A stretch of DNA of 64,000 nucleotides from Pseudodesulfovibrio cashew (GTDB taxonomy: Bacteria; Desulfobacterota; Desulfovibrionia; Desulfovibrionales; Desulfovibrionaceae): positions 3,617,501 to 3,681,500 of the forward strand of contig NZ_CP046400.1 of assembly GCF_009762795.1 (NCBI RefSeq). The letters are read 5' to 3'. Both the position numbers and the translations under genes were made by a program. The notes under the pieces were generated by a model that saw only the letters and a list, made by a program, of their open reading frames with translations, ran no database searches and was not told the DNA's origin. This document shows positions 38,926 to 49,207 of this stretch, piece by piece (within the stretch, counting starts at the first letter, position 1; each line of letters begins with the position of its first letter).

Positions 38926-40296
38926 TTATGCCTTTTCGGTTTCCGCCTCGTCGCCATCAGGCTCTCCGGCATCCTCTTCCCCGGCGGCATCCTGTTCGGA
39001 AGCGGCATCCAGGGCGGCCTGCTTGGCCGCTTCCTCCTCCGCCTGCTTTTTGAGATGCCGCTTCTCCTTCTTGCCGAAGAAGAAGGCCACCCAGATGCCC
39101 AGCTCGTAGAGCAGGATAAGCGGACCGGCCATGAGGCACTGGGTGAACGGATCGGGCGGGGTCAGGATGGCGGCCACGACAAATCCGATCAGGATCGCGT
39201 ACTTGCGCTTCTTGCGCAGTCCCGTGGACGACACCATCCCCAGCCTGGCCAGGAAGAAGATGAACAGCGGCAACTCGAAAACAAAGCCGAAAGCGAAAAG
39301 GAGTTTCAGACAGAAACTCAAGTATTCGTTCAGCTTGGGTGTAAACTGAATGCCCTCGGTAGAAAAGCTCGCGAAGAACTCGAACCCGTAGGGAAAGACG
39401 ATGAAGTAGCCGAACAACGCGCCAGCGGTGAAGAAGATGGCCGAAACCAGGGCCATTGGGATCATCCACTTGCGCTCGTGGGCGTACAGGCCCGGGGCGA
39501 TGAAGCCCCAGATCTGGGCAAAGACGTAGGGGCTGACCAGAAAGAGGCCGGCCACGATGGCTATCTTGATGTGCGAGAAAAACGCTTCCGCCGGGTAGGT
39601 GTACTGGAAGTGTCCTTCCTGGGCCACCTGCATGAGCGACTGCTGGAGGGCGTTGACGAAGAGATCGATCTGCTGGCTGTGCTGGAATCCTTTCTCGGCC
39701 AGCACCTGGGTCAGGGCCTGGCGCAGGTCGTCGAAGAAGCCGAGAGGCAGTTGCGGCTTGGAGGCCATGCGCGACTGGAAGACCTGAATCATGGGAGCCA
39801 TGAGGATGTCGAACATCCGGTCAGCGAACCCGTAACAGGCGACCATGCCCACGGCCACGGCGATGAAGCACTTGGTCAGCCGTACGCGCAGTTCACCGAG
39901 GTGATCAAGCAGGGACATCTGGGCGCCTTCGCCGTCATCCTCGCCATCGGGCTCGTCATCGGACCCATCTTCGGGCTCACCGCCTTCCGGTTCATCCGGG
40001 TCGGCAGGTTCGTCAACTGGCTCGGAATCCCCTGTCGGAGGCTCTCCGGAACCGCCGTCGCCCGCCTCTTCGGGCTGCGGATAAACCGGCGGCACGGTCT
40101 CGGACTGCGCTGCGGCATCAGCCTCGGTCGCGGCTTCAGCATCGGCAAGATCCTCTTGCCAGGATTTCTCGGCGGCCTTGCCCTCCATGTCAAAGGGCGC
40201 GGGGGTTTCCTCTTCCTCCAGGGAAGGATCGTCATCCGGCACGGCGGCCGTCTCCCCGGTCTCCAGTTCCTTCACGTCGTCTTTGTCGGAAGCCAT
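38926..40296 (-). CDS. tatC: Twin-arginine translocase subunit TatC with acidic extension
   Basis: About 456 residues, far longer than the usual 250. Residues 1-126 are an acidic, Pro/Glu/Asp-rich disordered extension. The TatC core starts at MSLLDHLGELRVRLTKC (127) and has six transmembrane helices, with typical LFPYGFEFF-like and AILTPPDPFTQCLMAGPL segments. The first periplasmic loop (about 171-230) holds an extra amphipathic stretch. The C-terminus is charged and acidic again. TatC binds twin-arginine signal peptides. Start at 40296 (GAGGT upstream). 8 bases after tatB. Confidence 0.93.
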   Translation of the reverse strand: MASDKDDVKELETGETAAVPDDDPSLEEEETPAPFDMEGKAAEKSWQEDLADAEAATEADAAAQSETVPPVYPQPEEAGDGGSGEPPTGDSEPVDEPADPDEPEGGEPEDGSDDEPDGEDDGEGAQMSLLDHLGELRVRLTKCFIAVAVGMVACYGFADRMFDILMAPMIQVFQSRMASKPQLPLGFFDDLRQALTQVLAEKGFQHSQQIDLFVNALQQSLMQVAQEGHFQYTYPAEAFFSHIKIAIVAGLFLVSPYVFAQIWGFIAPGLYAHERKWMIPMALVSAIFFTAGALFGYFIVFPYGFEFFASFSTEGIQFTPKLNEYLSFCLKLLFAFGFVFELPLFIFFLARLGMVSSTGLRKKRKYAILIGFVVAAILTPPDPFTQCLMAGPLILLYELGIWVAFFFGKKEKRHLKKQAEEEAAKQAALDAASEQDAAGEEDAGEPDGDEAETEKA

Positions 40297-40304
40297 CGCC
40301 ACCT

Positions 40305-40643
40305 CTAAGCGTCTTCGGCTTTTTCGACAGTGGCGGCCTGGGCCTGGGCCTTTTCCAACTCCGCCTTGGCGGTCTCGGCCTCGGCCTTGGCAGTCTGGGC
40401 TTCCAGCTTGGCCTTCTCCGCCTGACGACGGGCCAGCTCTTCCTCGACTTCGCGCTTGCGGGCTTCGGCCTCGGCCTTAGTGACTTCCTCGTCCAGGGTG
40501 GACTTGACGTCATTGCCCATGCGCTTGAATTCGGCCACGCCCTTGCCGAGGGAACGCAGCATTTCCGGCAGTTTCTTCGGACCGATGACGATAAGCGCCA
40601 CAACACAGATGATCAGCAGTTCCGGGCCACCAATTCCAAACAT
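40305..40643 (-). CDS. tatB: Sec-independent translocase subunit TatA/TatB
   Basis: 112 residues: [20 protein letters not shown] transmembrane helix with a leading Glu, [20 protein letters not shown] amphipathic helix, then a long Ala/Glu/Lys-rich coiled coil with AEAETAKAE repeats. The Glu8-in-TM (FGIGGPEL) favours TatB. It forms the receptor with TatC, encoded directly after it. In the guaBA-tatBC run. Confidence 0.9.
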   Translation of the reverse strand: MFGIGGPELLIICVVALIVIGPKKLPEMLRSLGKGVAEFKRMGNDVKSTLDEEVTKAEAEARKREVEEELARRQAEKAKLEAQTAKAEAETAKAELEKAQAQAATVEKAEDA

Positions 40644-40673
40644 ATTTCTACCTTTGTCGCAGGAGTTAACGCG

Positions 40674-42218
40674 TTATTCCCATTCGATGGTGGACGGCGG
40701 CTTGGAGGAAATGTCCAGCACCACGCGGTTGACGCCCTTCACTTCGTTGATGATCCGGTTGGACATGCGGGCCAGCAATTCGCTGGGCAGCCGCGACCAG
40801 TCGGCGGTCATGGCGTCCAGGCTGTCCACGATACGCAGAGCAACGACGTTCTCGTAGGTCCTGTCGTCGCCCATGACACCCACCGTCTTGAGCGGGAGCA
40901 GCACGGCAAATCCCTGCCAAACCTTGCGATACCAATCCGAGGCAACCATTTCGTTCTGCACGATCCGGTCGGCCAGACGGAGAATCTCCAACCGTTCCTC
41001 GGTCACTTCGCCGATGATGCGGATGGACAGGCCCGGTCCAGGGAAGGGCTGACGCCAGATGATGTGTTCGGGCAGGCCCAGTTCGTAGGCGGCGCGCCGC
41101 ACTTCGTCCTTGAACAGCTCACGCAGGGGCTCAACCAGCTTGAGATTCATCTTTTCAGGCAGGCCACCCACGTTGTGGTGGGACTTGATCACCGCAGAGG
41201 GGCCCTTGAAGGATTCGGACTCAATGACGTCCGGGTAGAGGGTGCCCTGGCCCAGGAACTTCACGCCGTCGATGGCCTTGGCCTCGCGGTCGAAGACCTC
41301 GATGAACTTGTAACCGATGATCTTGCGCTTCTTTTCCGGATCCTCAACACCCTTGAGATCGTCGAGAAATTCCTGGGAGGCGTCCACGAACTTGACGTTG
41401 AGGTCGAAGTGTTCGGCCAGGAAGCCGACGACCTCTTCTTTCTCGCCCATGCGCAACAGCCCGTTATCCACGAAAATGCAGTGCAGGTTCTGGCCGATGG
41501 CCCTGTGCAGGAGCACGGCCGCCACGGTGGAGTCAATGCCACCGGACAGGCCGAGCACGACCTTGGCGTCGCCAACCTGTTTCTTGAGGTCCTCGATGCA
41601 GGTGTCCACGAAGCTGGCCATGGACCAGGAGGGCTCCAACCCGGCGACCTTGAACAGGAAGTTCTGGATGATGATGTCACCGCCGGTGGTGTGCGCCACC
41701 TCCGGATGGAACTGGAGTGCATAAATTTTCTTGTCCACGTTGCCCATGGCACCGAACTCGATGGTGTCGGTCTTGCCCATGGGTACGAAGCCCTCGGGCA
41801 GCCCTTCCACTCTATCGCCGTGGGACATCCAGACGGTCAGGTCCTCCTTGTCCTCGATACCATCGAAGAGGACACAGTCGTTCATGGCCGTGAACTTAGC
41901 TCGTCCGTATTCGCGATCCTTGGACGAGACCACGTTGCCGCCCAGCTTGTGGGCGAGTAACTGCATGCCGTAGCAGATGCCGAGCACGGGAATTCCCATG
42001 TCCAGGTATTCCATGTTCAGGTCCGGGCACCCGCCCTCCAGGACGGAGGAAGGCCCGCCCGACAGGATCAGCGCAGACGGCTTGAACGCCTTGACCCGCT
42101 CGGGATCGACGTTGCAGGGATGGATTTCGGAGTAAATCCCGGCCTCGCGCACGCGGCGCGCTATGAGCTGGGTGAACTGGCTGCCAAAGTCAAGGATGAG
42201 TACTCTGTTGTCGTGCAT
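40674..42218 (-). CDS. guaA: GMP synthase (glutamine-hydrolysing)
   Basis: 514 residues: class I glutamine amidotransferase domain with catalytic Cys in GICYGMQLL and His-Glu in [10 protein letters not shown], then the ATP pyrophosphatase domain with [14 protein letters not shown] and the C-terminal dimer domain ending KPPSTIEWE. Converts XMP to GMP. AGAGAGGAA precedes the ATG. 231 bases after guaB. Confidence 0.98.
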   Translation of the reverse strand: MHDNRVLILDFGSQFTQLIARRVREAGIYSEIHPCNVDPERVKAFKPSALILSGGPSSVLEGGCPDLNMEYLDMGIPVLGICYGMQLLAHKLGGNVVSSKDREYGRAKFTAMNDCVLFDGIEDKEDLTVWMSHGDRVEGLPEGFVPMGKTDTIEFGAMGNVDKKIYALQFHPEVAHTTGGDIIIQNFLFKVAGLEPSWSMASFVDTCIEDLKKQVGDAKVVLGLSGGIDSTVAAVLLHRAIGQNLHCIFVDNGLLRMGEKEEVVGFLAEHFDLNVKFVDASQEFLDDLKGVEDPEKKRKIIGYKFIEVFDREAKAIDGVKFLGQGTLYPDVIESESFKGPSAVIKSHHNVGGLPEKMNLKLVEPLRELFKDEVRRAAYELGLPEHIIWRQPFPGPGLSIRIIGEVTEERLEILRLADRIVQNEMVASDWYRKVWQGFAVLLPLKTVGVMGDDRTYENVVALRIVDSLDAMTADWSRLPSELLARMSNRIINEVKGVNRVVLDISSKPPSTIEWE

Positions 42219-42449
42219 GCGTTCCTCTCTAATTCACATCACGCAAAATGAAAAGCAGAAGATGCCCGCTTCCCGCCCAAGACAGGCTTTGCACCATGGC
42301 GGCGAAACAGGATGCGGACCACCGGAAGCCCGTCCGGGCAAGGCGATCCGCGGAAAATTTGCCTCCGCCCGCTCCGCATGCGTCCATGCCGCTTGCGGAA
42401 CGGCGGCGGGGAGGCCCGCTGGGAGCCTCCCCTAAAACATGCCGTCCGA

Positions 42450-43904
42450 CTAGCCGTCGCCGCGGTAGTTGGGGGCTTCCTTGGTGATGGTCACATCGTG
42501 GACGTGGGACTCGCGCAGGCCGGCCGGGGATATCTGCACAAGCTGGGACTTCTCATAGAGTTCCTCGATGGTGGCGCAGCCGGTGTAGCCCATGCCGGAG
42601 CGCAGGCCGCCGATGAACTGGTAGAGGGACTCGCCCACCTTGCCCCGGTACGGGACGCGGCCGACGATGCCCTCGGGCACGAACTTCTTGGACTTCTCCT
42701 GGAAGTAGCGATCCGAGCTACCCTGCTTCATGGCGTCGATGGAGCCCATGCCGCGATACTGCTTGTAGGTACGACCCTGGTAGAGAATGGTCTCACCCGG
42801 GGACTCCTCGGTGCCAGCCAGGACCGAGCCCATCATGCAGGAGTTGGCGCCCACGGCCAGGGCCTTGACCACGTCGCCGGAATACTTGATGCCGCCGTCC
42901 GCGATGATGCACTTGTCGGCTTCGCGAGCTGCGCGGTTGGCTTCCATGACGGCGGTGATCTGCGGCACGCCGACACCGGCCACCACGCGGGTGGTGCAGA
43001 TGGAGCCGGGACCGATGCCGACCTTGACCGTGTCCACACCAGCTTCGATGAGCGACTTGGCGCCCTCGTAGGTGGCGATATTGCCGCCAATAAGCTGGAC
43101 TTCGGGGAATGCGGAGCGCAGCTCACGAGCGGACTGGAGGATGTTCTCGGAATGGCCGTGTGCGGAATCCAGGACCAGGAAGTCGGCTCCGGCGTGAAGC
43201 AGCGCTTCGGAACGGGTCAGGCAGTCCTTGCCCACACCGATGGCGGCACCCACCAGCAGGCGGCCTCGGGAGTCCTTGACCGCGTCGGGGTACTTCTTGT
43301 GCTTGTTGATGTCCTTGATGGTGATCAGTCCCTTGAGACGGTTGTCCTGATCCACCACGAGCAGTTTTTCGATGCGGTGCTGGTGCAGCTTGCGCTTGGC
43401 CTCTTCGTTGTCGATACCCTCGGGCACGGTGACCAGATCGCGGCTGGTCATCAGCTCGGAGACGCGCGGATTGTCGTCCTTGACGAAACGGATGTCACGG
43501 TTGGTGATGATGCCCACCAGATGGTCGCCCTTGACCACGGGCAGACCGGAAATACGGTACTCGGACATGATCGCCTTGACCTTGCCCAGATCGTCATCGG
43601 GGTGAACGGTGATGGGATCGGAAATCATGCCGGATTCGGACTTCTTGACCCGGTCGATCTCCCTGGCCTGCTCCCGGATGGACATGTTCTTGTGGATGAC
43701 CCCGGCCCCGCCGTGCCGGGCCATGGAGATGGCCATGCGCGCCTCGGTCACAGTGTCCATCGCCGCCGAAATGAGCGGGATGTTCAACTTGAGCAGCGGC
43801 GTCAGGTAGGTGGAGACATCCACGCTGTCGGGCAGCACGTTGGAATAGCCAGGCTGCAGCAGGACATCGTCAAAGGTTAATGCTTTATCAAGAATCTTGC
43901 TCAT
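42450..43904 (-). CDS. guaB: IMP dehydrogenase
   Basis: 484 residues: TIM barrel with CBS pair inserted (about residues 95-205), catalytic loop [20 protein letters not shown] with Cys, flap motif [19 protein letters not shown]. Converts IMP to XMP, the committed step to GMP. A perfect TATAAT lies about 70 bases upstream, with a poor -35, and GGAGGAATTTT precedes the ATG. The 42219-42449 gap to guaA holds a GC-rich hairpin (GGGGAGGC/GCCTCCCC) without a T run. Confidence 0.98.
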   Translation of the reverse strand: MSKILDKALTFDDVLLQPGYSNVLPDSVDVSTYLTPLLKLNIPLISAAMDTVTEARMAISMARHGGAGVIHKNMSIREQAREIDRVKKSESGMISDPITVHPDDDLGKVKAIMSEYRISGLPVVKGDHLVGIITNRDIRFVKDDNPRVSELMTSRDLVTVPEGIDNEEAKRKLHQHRIEKLLVVDQDNRLKGLITIKDINKHKKYPDAVKDSRGRLLVGAAIGVGKDCLTRSEALLHAGADFLVLDSAHGHSENILQSARELRSAFPEVQLIGGNIATYEGAKSLIEAGVDTVKVGIGPGSICTTRVVAGVGVPQITAVMEANRAAREADKCIIADGGIKYSGDVVKALAVGANSCMMGSVLAGTEESPGETILYQGRTYKQYRGMGSIDAMKQGSSDRYFQEKSKKFVPEGIVGRVPYRGKVGESLYQFIGGLRSGMGYTGCATIEELYEKSQLVQISPAGLRESHVHDVTITKEAPNYRGDG

Positions 43905-44012
43905 AAAATTCCTCCAGAGCGGTTTGCGTATGCACTGTATATGTGATCTCTTTGCAAAGTTCGATTATAAGACGCATAGGGTGCGCCCCCTCTCACCTTG
44001 TCCAGTATGTAG

Positions 44013-44038
44013 AAGGCCGGACGTTTCCGTCCGGCCTT
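44013..44038 (-). terminator. Terminator-like hairpin after livF
   Basis: Perfect 11-bp stem AAGGCCGGACG/CGTCCGGCCTT with GAAA tetraloop; only a weak T run follows (CTACAT). Ends the liv operon. Confidence 0.65.
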
Positions 44039-44047
44039 GTAGCTTTC

Positions 44048-44764
44048 TCAGAGCCCCAGGTAGGCCCGTTTCACCTGCTCATCCGCCAAGAGCTTGTCGC
44101 AGGTGTCGGCGAGCACTATCCGCCCGTTCTCCATCACGTATCCGCGGTCTCCGATCTTGAGCGCCAGGTTGGCGTTCTGCTCCACCAGGAAGATGGTGGT
44201 TCCCGATTCCGCGTTGACCTTCTTGATGATGTCGAAAATCTGCCGGACCACCAGCGGGGCCAGGCCCATGGACGGTTCGTCCAGGAGCAGCAGCCGGGGC
44301 CGGGCCATCAAGGCTCGGGCGATGGCCAGCATCTGCTGCTCGCCGCCGGACAGATTGCCGCCCGGCTGTCTCCGGCGCTCGGCCAGGATGGGGAACAGGT
44401 CGTAGCAGTATTCCATATCCCTGGCGATGCCGTCCTTGTCGTTGCGCATGAACGCGCCCATGTCGAGGTTTTCCTGCACCGTCAGTTCAGGAAAGATGAG
44501 GCGTCCTTCGGGCACCTGGCAGATGCCCTGGCCCACGATCTTGTTGGGCGATTCCTTGGTGATGTCCTCGCCCTGGTACAGAACCTGGCCAGAACGCGCC
44601 TGAACCACGCCGCACACGGTCATGAGCGTGGTGGACTTACCCGCACCGTTAGCCCCGATCAGGGTAATGATCTCGCCTGCGTCGATATACAGGTCGATGT
44701 CGTAGAGGGCCTGGATGTTGCCGTAAAAGCTGTTGACGTTCTTGAGTTCCAGAATCCTAGCCAT
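44048..44764 (-). CDS. livF: Branched-chain amino-acid ABC transporter ATPase LivF
   Basis: 238 residues: Walker A GANGAGKST, Q-loop QVPEGRLIFPEL, signature NLSGGEQQMLAIARAL, Walker B LLLLDEPSMGLAP, switch His region LVEQNANLAL. The GRxxFP(E)LTV pattern is typical LivF. Start at 44764 gives MARILELKNVNSFYGN and overlaps livG by 8 bases. Confidence 0.96.
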   Translation of the reverse strand: MARILELKNVNSFYGNIQALYDIDLYIDAGEIITLIGANGAGKSTTLMTVCGVVQARSGQVLYQGEDITKESPNKIVGQGICQVPEGRLIFPELTVQENLDMGAFMRNDKDGIARDMEYCYDLFPILAERRRQPGGNLSGGEQQMLAIARALMARPRLLLLDEPSMGLAPLVVRQIFDIIKKVNAESGTTIFLVEQNANLALKIGDRGYVMENGRIVLADTCDKLLADEQVKRAYLGL

Positions 44765-45551
44765 CGTGGTCCTCCCCGAGGTACGCCTTGATAACGTCCT
44801 CATTGCCCGCGATCTCCTCCGGGGTGCCGTCGGCGATCATCCGGCCGTAATCCAGCACGTAGATGCGGTCGGACATGGACATGACCATCTTCATATCGTG
44901 CTCGATAAGCATGATGGAGATGCCGAACTTTTCGCGAATCTTGATGATCAAATCCTCCAGGTCGCGGGTCTCCTGCGGATTCATGCCCGCTGCCGGCTCG
45001 TCCAGAAGCAACAGGAACGGGTCCGTGGCCAGGGCGCGGGCGATTTCAAGCCTGCGCTGTTTGCCGTAGGCTATGTTGGAGGCCAGCTCGTTGACGTATT
45101 CCTCCAAACCAACCAGTTGCAGCAGTTCATAGCTTCGCTGGATAACCGCCTGCTCTTCCTCGCGTGTGGCCTTGTTGCGGGAGACCGCGCCCCAAATGGA
45201 GGACTTGGTCCGGCAGTGAGTACCGATCATGACGTTCTCCAGGGCGGTCATGGACGGGAAGAGCCGGATGTTCTGAAAGGTCCTGGCCATGCCCAGCTCG
45301 GTGACGATGTTCGGCTTTTTGCCGTTGATCCGGCGGGTCTTGCCCGAACACTGGGGATCAATGAGCACGTCGCCGCGGGTGGGCTGGTAGATGCCGGTGA
45401 TGCAGTTGAAGAAGGTGGTCTTCCCTGCGCCGTTGGGGCCGATGAGGGCCACGATTTCCTTGTCGTGCACCACGAGATCGACTTCATCCAGGGCGCGAAT
45501 GCCCCCGAAGTCCTTGCTCACGGCGTTGACGTTCAAGACGGGATTATTCAT
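44757..45551 (-). CDS. livG: Branched-chain amino-acid ABC transporter ATPase LivG
   Basis: 264 residues: Walker A GPNGAGKTTFFN, Q-loop ARTFQNIRLFP, signature ASNIAYGKQRRLEIARAL (LSYGQ type, as usual for LivG), Walker B LLLLDEPAAGMNP and LIEHDMKMVMSMSD. The GMNPQE stretch is LivG-specific. Overlaps livM by 8 bases; the in-frame GTG at 45560 is an alternative start. Confidence 0.96.
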   Translation of the reverse strand: MNNPVLNVNAVSKDFGGIRALDEVDLVVHDKEIVALIGPNGAGKTTFFNCITGIYQPTRGDVLIDPQCSGKTRRINGKKPNIVTELGMARTFQNIRLFPSMTALENVMIGTHCRTKSSIWGAVSRNKATREEEQAVIQRSYELLQLVGLEEYVNELASNIAYGKQRRLEIARALATDPFLLLLDEPAAGMNPQETRDLEDLIIKIREKFGISIMLIEHDMKMVMSMSDRIYVLDYGRMIADGTPEEIAGNEDVIKAYLGEDHDG

Positions 45552-46833
45552 TGCCTGCACTCGCGGGGTTAGCTTTGTATTCGTAAATCTTGCGCTTGGC
45601 GCTGATCAGACCCTGAGGACGGAAGACCATGACCAGAACCATGATCGCCCCGAACAGGAGCATGCGGAACTCAGCAAAGTCACGGAGATATTCCGGAACC
45701 AGGATGAGGATGATGGCTCCGGCGATGACGCCTCGGATGGAACCCATGCCGCCGATGACCACGATGGACAGGATGATGGCCGACTCCCAGAAGGTGAAGG
45801 ACGCCGGGTTGACGAAGGTCGTCTTGGCCGCGAACACGACGCCGGCCATGCCCGCCCAGGTGGCGCCCAGGGCAAAGGCCATAAGCTTGGTCTTCATCTT
45901 GTCGATGCCCATGGCCTGGCAGGCGATCTCATCCTCGCGCAGGGCCAGCCAGGCGCGGCCGATACGCGAATTCTGGAGCCGGTTGACGCAGAAGATGGTC
46001 AGTACCAGCAGTCCTATCATGATGTAGTACATATAGGTGGTGGACCCGATGACGCCGAGCTTGGCGCCGAAGAACTCCGGGCGGGCGATGCGCGAGATGC
46101 CCGAGGGCCCCATGGTCACCTCGCCCCAGTTCTCCAGAACCAGGCGGATGATTTCGCCGAAGCCCAGGGTGACGATTGCCAGGTAGTCGCCTCGCAGCCG
46201 CAGGACCGGAAAACCGAGCAGCAGGCCGAGGATGGCCCCGAGCACCGCGCCCACGGGGAGCATAAACCAGAAGCCGACGCCCCAGTGCATGTTGCACAGG
46301 GCGTAGGCATAGGCGCCCACGGCGTAGAAGGCCACGTAGCCGAGGTCAAGCAGTCCGGCCAGGCCCACGACGATGTTCAGGCCGAGCCCGAGCACCACAT
46401 AGACGAGGCAGGAGATCATGATGTTGGTCTGGTAGAGGTCGAAAACCTCGGGGAAGGCCAGGGCCAGGGCGGCGATGACGCCAAGCGCGACGAATTTGAG
46501 AATCTTGTGGGACTGGATGGTAGTCAGCAACGCCTCTGCGCGGCTCTCACCCTTGCTTTCGTCCTTCTTGAGTTCCTTGCGGGCGAGCAGCCAGCGCCAG
46601 ACGAAGGAGCCGAAAAACACGGCCAGGACCACATAGCCGAGCCGCTGCCAATGCCAATCCACAGTATGTTCAATGGTATTGACGCGGATGACCATGATCG
46701 GAAAGGTCACGAAGGCGAACCAGACGGCGGCCAGGAAGGACTTCTTGAGCGCATGGGCGAAGCTGTCGCATCCGGCGCTCAGGAAAAATTGCAGGAATCC
46801 CTGCCTGTCCATGTTGTTGGTTTCGGTAGTCAC
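45544..46833 (-). CDS. livM: Branched-chain amino-acid ABC permease LivM
   Basis: 429 residues, ten or more transmembrane helices. Core permease motifs NIVVGLAGLLDLGYVAFYAV, RLRGDYLAIVTLGFGEIIR and IILSIVVIGGMGSIRGVIAG. It carries an N-terminal addition of about 120 residues with two transmembrane helices, as in many long LivM proteins. The start is GTG at 46833 with AAGGA upstream. Confidence 0.95.
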   Translation of the reverse strand: MTTETNNMDRQGFLQFFLSAGCDSFAHALKKSFLAAVWFAFVTFPIMVIRVNTIEHTVDWHWQRLGYVVLAVFFGSFVWRWLLARKELKKDESKGESRAEALLTTIQSHKILKFVALGVIAALALAFPEVFDLYQTNIMISCLVYVVLGLGLNIVVGLAGLLDLGYVAFYAVGAYAYALCNMHWGVGFWFMLPVGAVLGAILGLLLGFPVLRLRGDYLAIVTLGFGEIIRLVLENWGEVTMGPSGISRIARPEFFGAKLGVIGSTTYMYYIMIGLLVLTIFCVNRLQNSRIGRAWLALREDEIACQAMGIDKMKTKLMAFALGATWAGMAGVVFAAKTTFVNPASFTFWESAIILSIVVIGGMGSIRGVIAGAIILILVPEYLRDFAEFRMLLFGAIMVLVMVFRPQGLISAKRKIYEYKANPASAGNE

Positions 46834-46881
46834 GATATATTTCCTTGCGGCGGAAGACGCGGCCCGGGGGCCGCCTCAAAG

Positions 46882-47784
46882 TTAAACCTTCTGGATCTTT
46901 TCCTTGCCCATGATACCGGAGGGCCGGAAGATCAGGATCAGCACGAGCAGGCAGAACGCGAAGACGTCCTCGTAGTCAGAGGACACATAGCCGGTGGCAA
47001 AGGCTTCGGTCAGTCCGAGGACGAGACCTCCGAGCATGGCCCCGGGAATGGAGCCGATGCCGCCCAGCACTGCGGCGGTGAACGCCTTGATACCCGCGAT
47101 GAAGCCGATGAAATAGTTGATCTGCCCGATGTGCGAAGCGATGAGCACGCCGCCCATGGCAGCCAGACTGGAACCGATGATGAAGGTGGCCGAGATGACC
47201 ATATCAACATTGATGCCCACCAGCATGGCCATCTTGCGGTTCTGAGCCGTGGCGCGCATGGCCTTGCCGAGCTTGGTGTACTTGATGAACAGGGTAAGGC
47301 CCACGCAGACAGCGACCGTTACCGTAAGGATGGCCAGCTCGGAGGAGCTGAGCATGGAGCCCATGCCCTTCATGAAGTCGAACTCGGGGATCAGCTCGGG
47401 AAAGGGAAGAAAATCGGAAGTCTGGGCGAGCATCACGTAGTTCTGCAAGAAGATCGACATGCCGATGGCCGAGATGAGCGGAGAAAGCCTGGGAGCGCCC
47501 CGCAGGGGCTTGTAGGCGACCTTTTCAATGGTATAGCCGTACGCCGCAGCCCAGACCACTGCGCAAGCCATGGCGATGGCCAGGATGGCGATGCCTGGGA
47601 AGCCGAGCATGGTCAGCAGCCCGGCCACGATCAGGCCGGTGAACGCGCCGATCATGTAGATCTCGCCGTGAGCGAAGTTGATCAGCTCGATGATGCCGTA
47701 GACCATGGTGTAGCCGAGGGCGATGAGCGCGTAGATGCTCCCCCGGGTCAGCCCGCCGAACAGCAGTTCCAGAAAATATTCCAT
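46882..47784 (-). CDS. livH: Branched-chain amino-acid ABC permease LivH
   Basis: 300 residues. Typical LivH segments: GLTRGSIYALIALGYTMVYG, ELINFAHGEIYMIGAF, AVLGGIGSIPGAMLGGLVLG. Forms the membrane channel with LivM. A strong stem-loop separates it from livK upstream. Confidence 0.96.
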   Translation of the reverse strand: MEYFLELLFGGLTRGSIYALIALGYTMVYGIIELINFAHGEIYMIGAFTGLIVAGLLTMLGFPGIAILAIAMACAVVWAAAYGYTIEKVAYKPLRGAPRLSPLISAIGMSIFLQNYVMLAQTSDFLPFPELIPEFDFMKGMGSMLSSSELAILTVTVAVCVGLTLFIKYTKLGKAMRATAQNRKMAMLVGINVDMVISATFIIGSSLAAMGGVLIASHIGQINYFIGFIAGIKAFTAAVLGGIGSIPGAMLGGLVLGLTEAFATGYVSSDYEDVFAFCLLVLILIFRPSGIMGKEKIQKV

Positions 47785-47808
47785 GTTATGTCCGTATAAA
47801 TATAATAG

Positions 47809-47837
47809 CAGGGGACAGGCTCTGCACCTGTCCCCTG
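47809..47837 (-). promoter_or_regulatory. Intercistronic stem-loop between livK and livH
   Basis: Perfect 11-bp stem CAGGGGACAGG/CCTGTCCCCTG with a 7-base loop, no T run. Likely protects the livK mRNA end and lowers downstream expression, giving more binding protein than permease (inference). Confidence 0.65.
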
Positions 47838-47862
47838 ACCAATAAAGGTAATGTTTGGTTTC

Positions 47863-49017
47863 CTACTTGACTTCCGCGTACTTGCCGTCTTTCACCTGGT
47901 ACACGGAGAAGCCGACACCCTCGGCATCGCCCTTGGCGTCGAACTTGATCTTGCCGACGGCGGTGTCCACGTACTGGGTACGCAGGGCCTCGGTGACCTT
48001 GTCGTAGTCGGTGGAACCGGCACGCTGAACAGCGGTCAGCAGGGCCTGGGCAGCGGCGTAAGCCTGGGAGAAGAACGGACCGGGATCTTCGCCGAACTCG
48101 GCCTTGTGGGCGGCGACGGCTTCCTGGTTCATGGGCACGGAGGACAGGTCCTTGGGACCGGTGGCGTAGACGCCCTCGGCGTACTTGCCGGCAACCTTGA
48201 TGAAGGTGTCATCCTTCACGCCGTCATCAGACAGGAACGGCAGCTCCAGGCCCTTCTTGCGCATACCGGTGACGATCTTGGAAGCCTCGGGATGGTAACC
48301 GCCGAAGATGACGCCTTCAGCACCGGAGGACTTGATCTTCTGGACAACGGCGGAGTAGTCCACCGCGCCGGGGGTCACGCCTTCGAACAGGACGACGTCG
48401 ATGCCGTCTTCCTTCTCGATGAACTGCTTGCAGAAGGAGGCGAAGCCCTTGCCGTAGTCACCCTTGTCGTGGATGACGGCGACCTTTTTCAGACCGAGGC
48501 TCTTGGCGAAGGAAACTTCGAGGGCAGCCTGGGCATCATCAGGAGCGATGGTGCGGAAGAAGTTCGGGTAGTCGCCGGACTGGGTCAGCGGCGGGTTGGT
48601 GGCGGAGGGAGACATGAGGATGATCTTGGACTCAAGGTAGATCGGGAGCGCGGCCTTGGTGGCGCCGGAGCAGATGTGGCCGAGAACGATCTTCACGTCT
48701 TCGGAAACCATCTTGGTGGCGGCGTTGGTGGCCAGCTCGGGCTTGCACTGGTCATCCTGAGCGTAGACTTCGACCATGGCGCCGTTCACGCCGCCGGCGG
48801 CGTTGAACTTGGCGGCCACGAGCTTGGCGGCGTTGACGGTGGGCAGGCCGTAGGAGGCCAGGTCGCCGGAGTGGGCACCGGCTACGCCGAGCACCAGTTT
48901 GGCAGCCGGAGCCGGGGCTTCGGCCTTTTCTTCACCTTTTTTCTCACCTTCGCTGCTGCAGGCGGCCAGCATGGCGACCATGGCGATGCACAGTGCGATC
49001 AGACGCAGTTTTCTCAT
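47863..49017 (-). CDS. livK: Branched-chain amino-acid binding lipoprotein LivK/LivJ
   Basis: 384 residues. Lipoprotein signal MRKLRLIALCIAMVAMLAAC, an acidic/Ala-rich linker, then a type I periplasmic-binding fold (KLVLGVAGAHSGDLASYGLP; VLGHICSGATKAALPIYLES; VAVIHDKGDYGKGFA). Binds Leu/Ile/Val or related amino acids for LivHMGF. Start at 49017 follows GGAGAGG and gives a proper signal peptide. Confidence 0.95.
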   Translation of the reverse strand: MRKLRLIALCIAMVAMLAACSSEGEKKGEEKAEAPAPAAKLVLGVAGAHSGDLASYGLPTVNAAKLVAAKFNAAGGVNGAMVEVYAQDDQCKPELATNAATKMVSEDVKIVLGHICSGATKAALPIYLESKIILMSPSATNPPLTQSGDYPNFFRTIAPDDAQAALEVSFAKSLGLKKVAVIHDKGDYGKGFASFCKQFIEKEDGIDVVLFEGVTPGAVDYSAVVQKIKSSGAEGVIFGGYHPEASKIVTGMRKKGLELPFLSDDGVKDDTFIKVAGKYAEGVYATGPKDLSSVPMNQEAVAAHKAEFGEDPGPFFSQAYAAAQALLTAVQRAGSTDYDKVTEALRTQYVDTAVGKIKFDAKGDAEGVGFSVYQVKDGKYAEVK

Positions 49018-49128
49018 ACTTCCTCTCCTAAAATGTATAAGGTTCCAACAGGGACTCTGTTCACATACCAAATCATATCCGCGCGTTGGGCCACTCGTCT
49101 CCCCACGTGTAGCCCGGCGGAATGAAGT

Positions 49129-49156
49129 ATTGTATTTAATTTGTGGAACTTGTCAA
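49129..49156 (-). promoter_or_regulatory. Sigma-70 promoter of the liv operon
   Basis: On the minus strand TTGACA (49156-49151), 16-base spacer, TACAAT (49134-49129), about 110 bases upstream of livK. Very good match, leaving a leader of roughly 105 bases. Confidence 0.75.
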
Positions 49157-49207
49157 CACGATAGGAACGTTCGATCGTCTCGGCAACAGGCTGGAATCAC
49201 GAATGTT

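Noticed and set aside
42404..42435. Attenuator between guaB and guaA
   Set aside because: The GGGGAGGC/GCCTCCCC hairpin has no T run and no alternative pairing that I can see.
45391..47799. 802-codon plus-strand frame
   Set aside because: Antisense to livG, livM and livH, which are plain; high GC makes long antisense frames.
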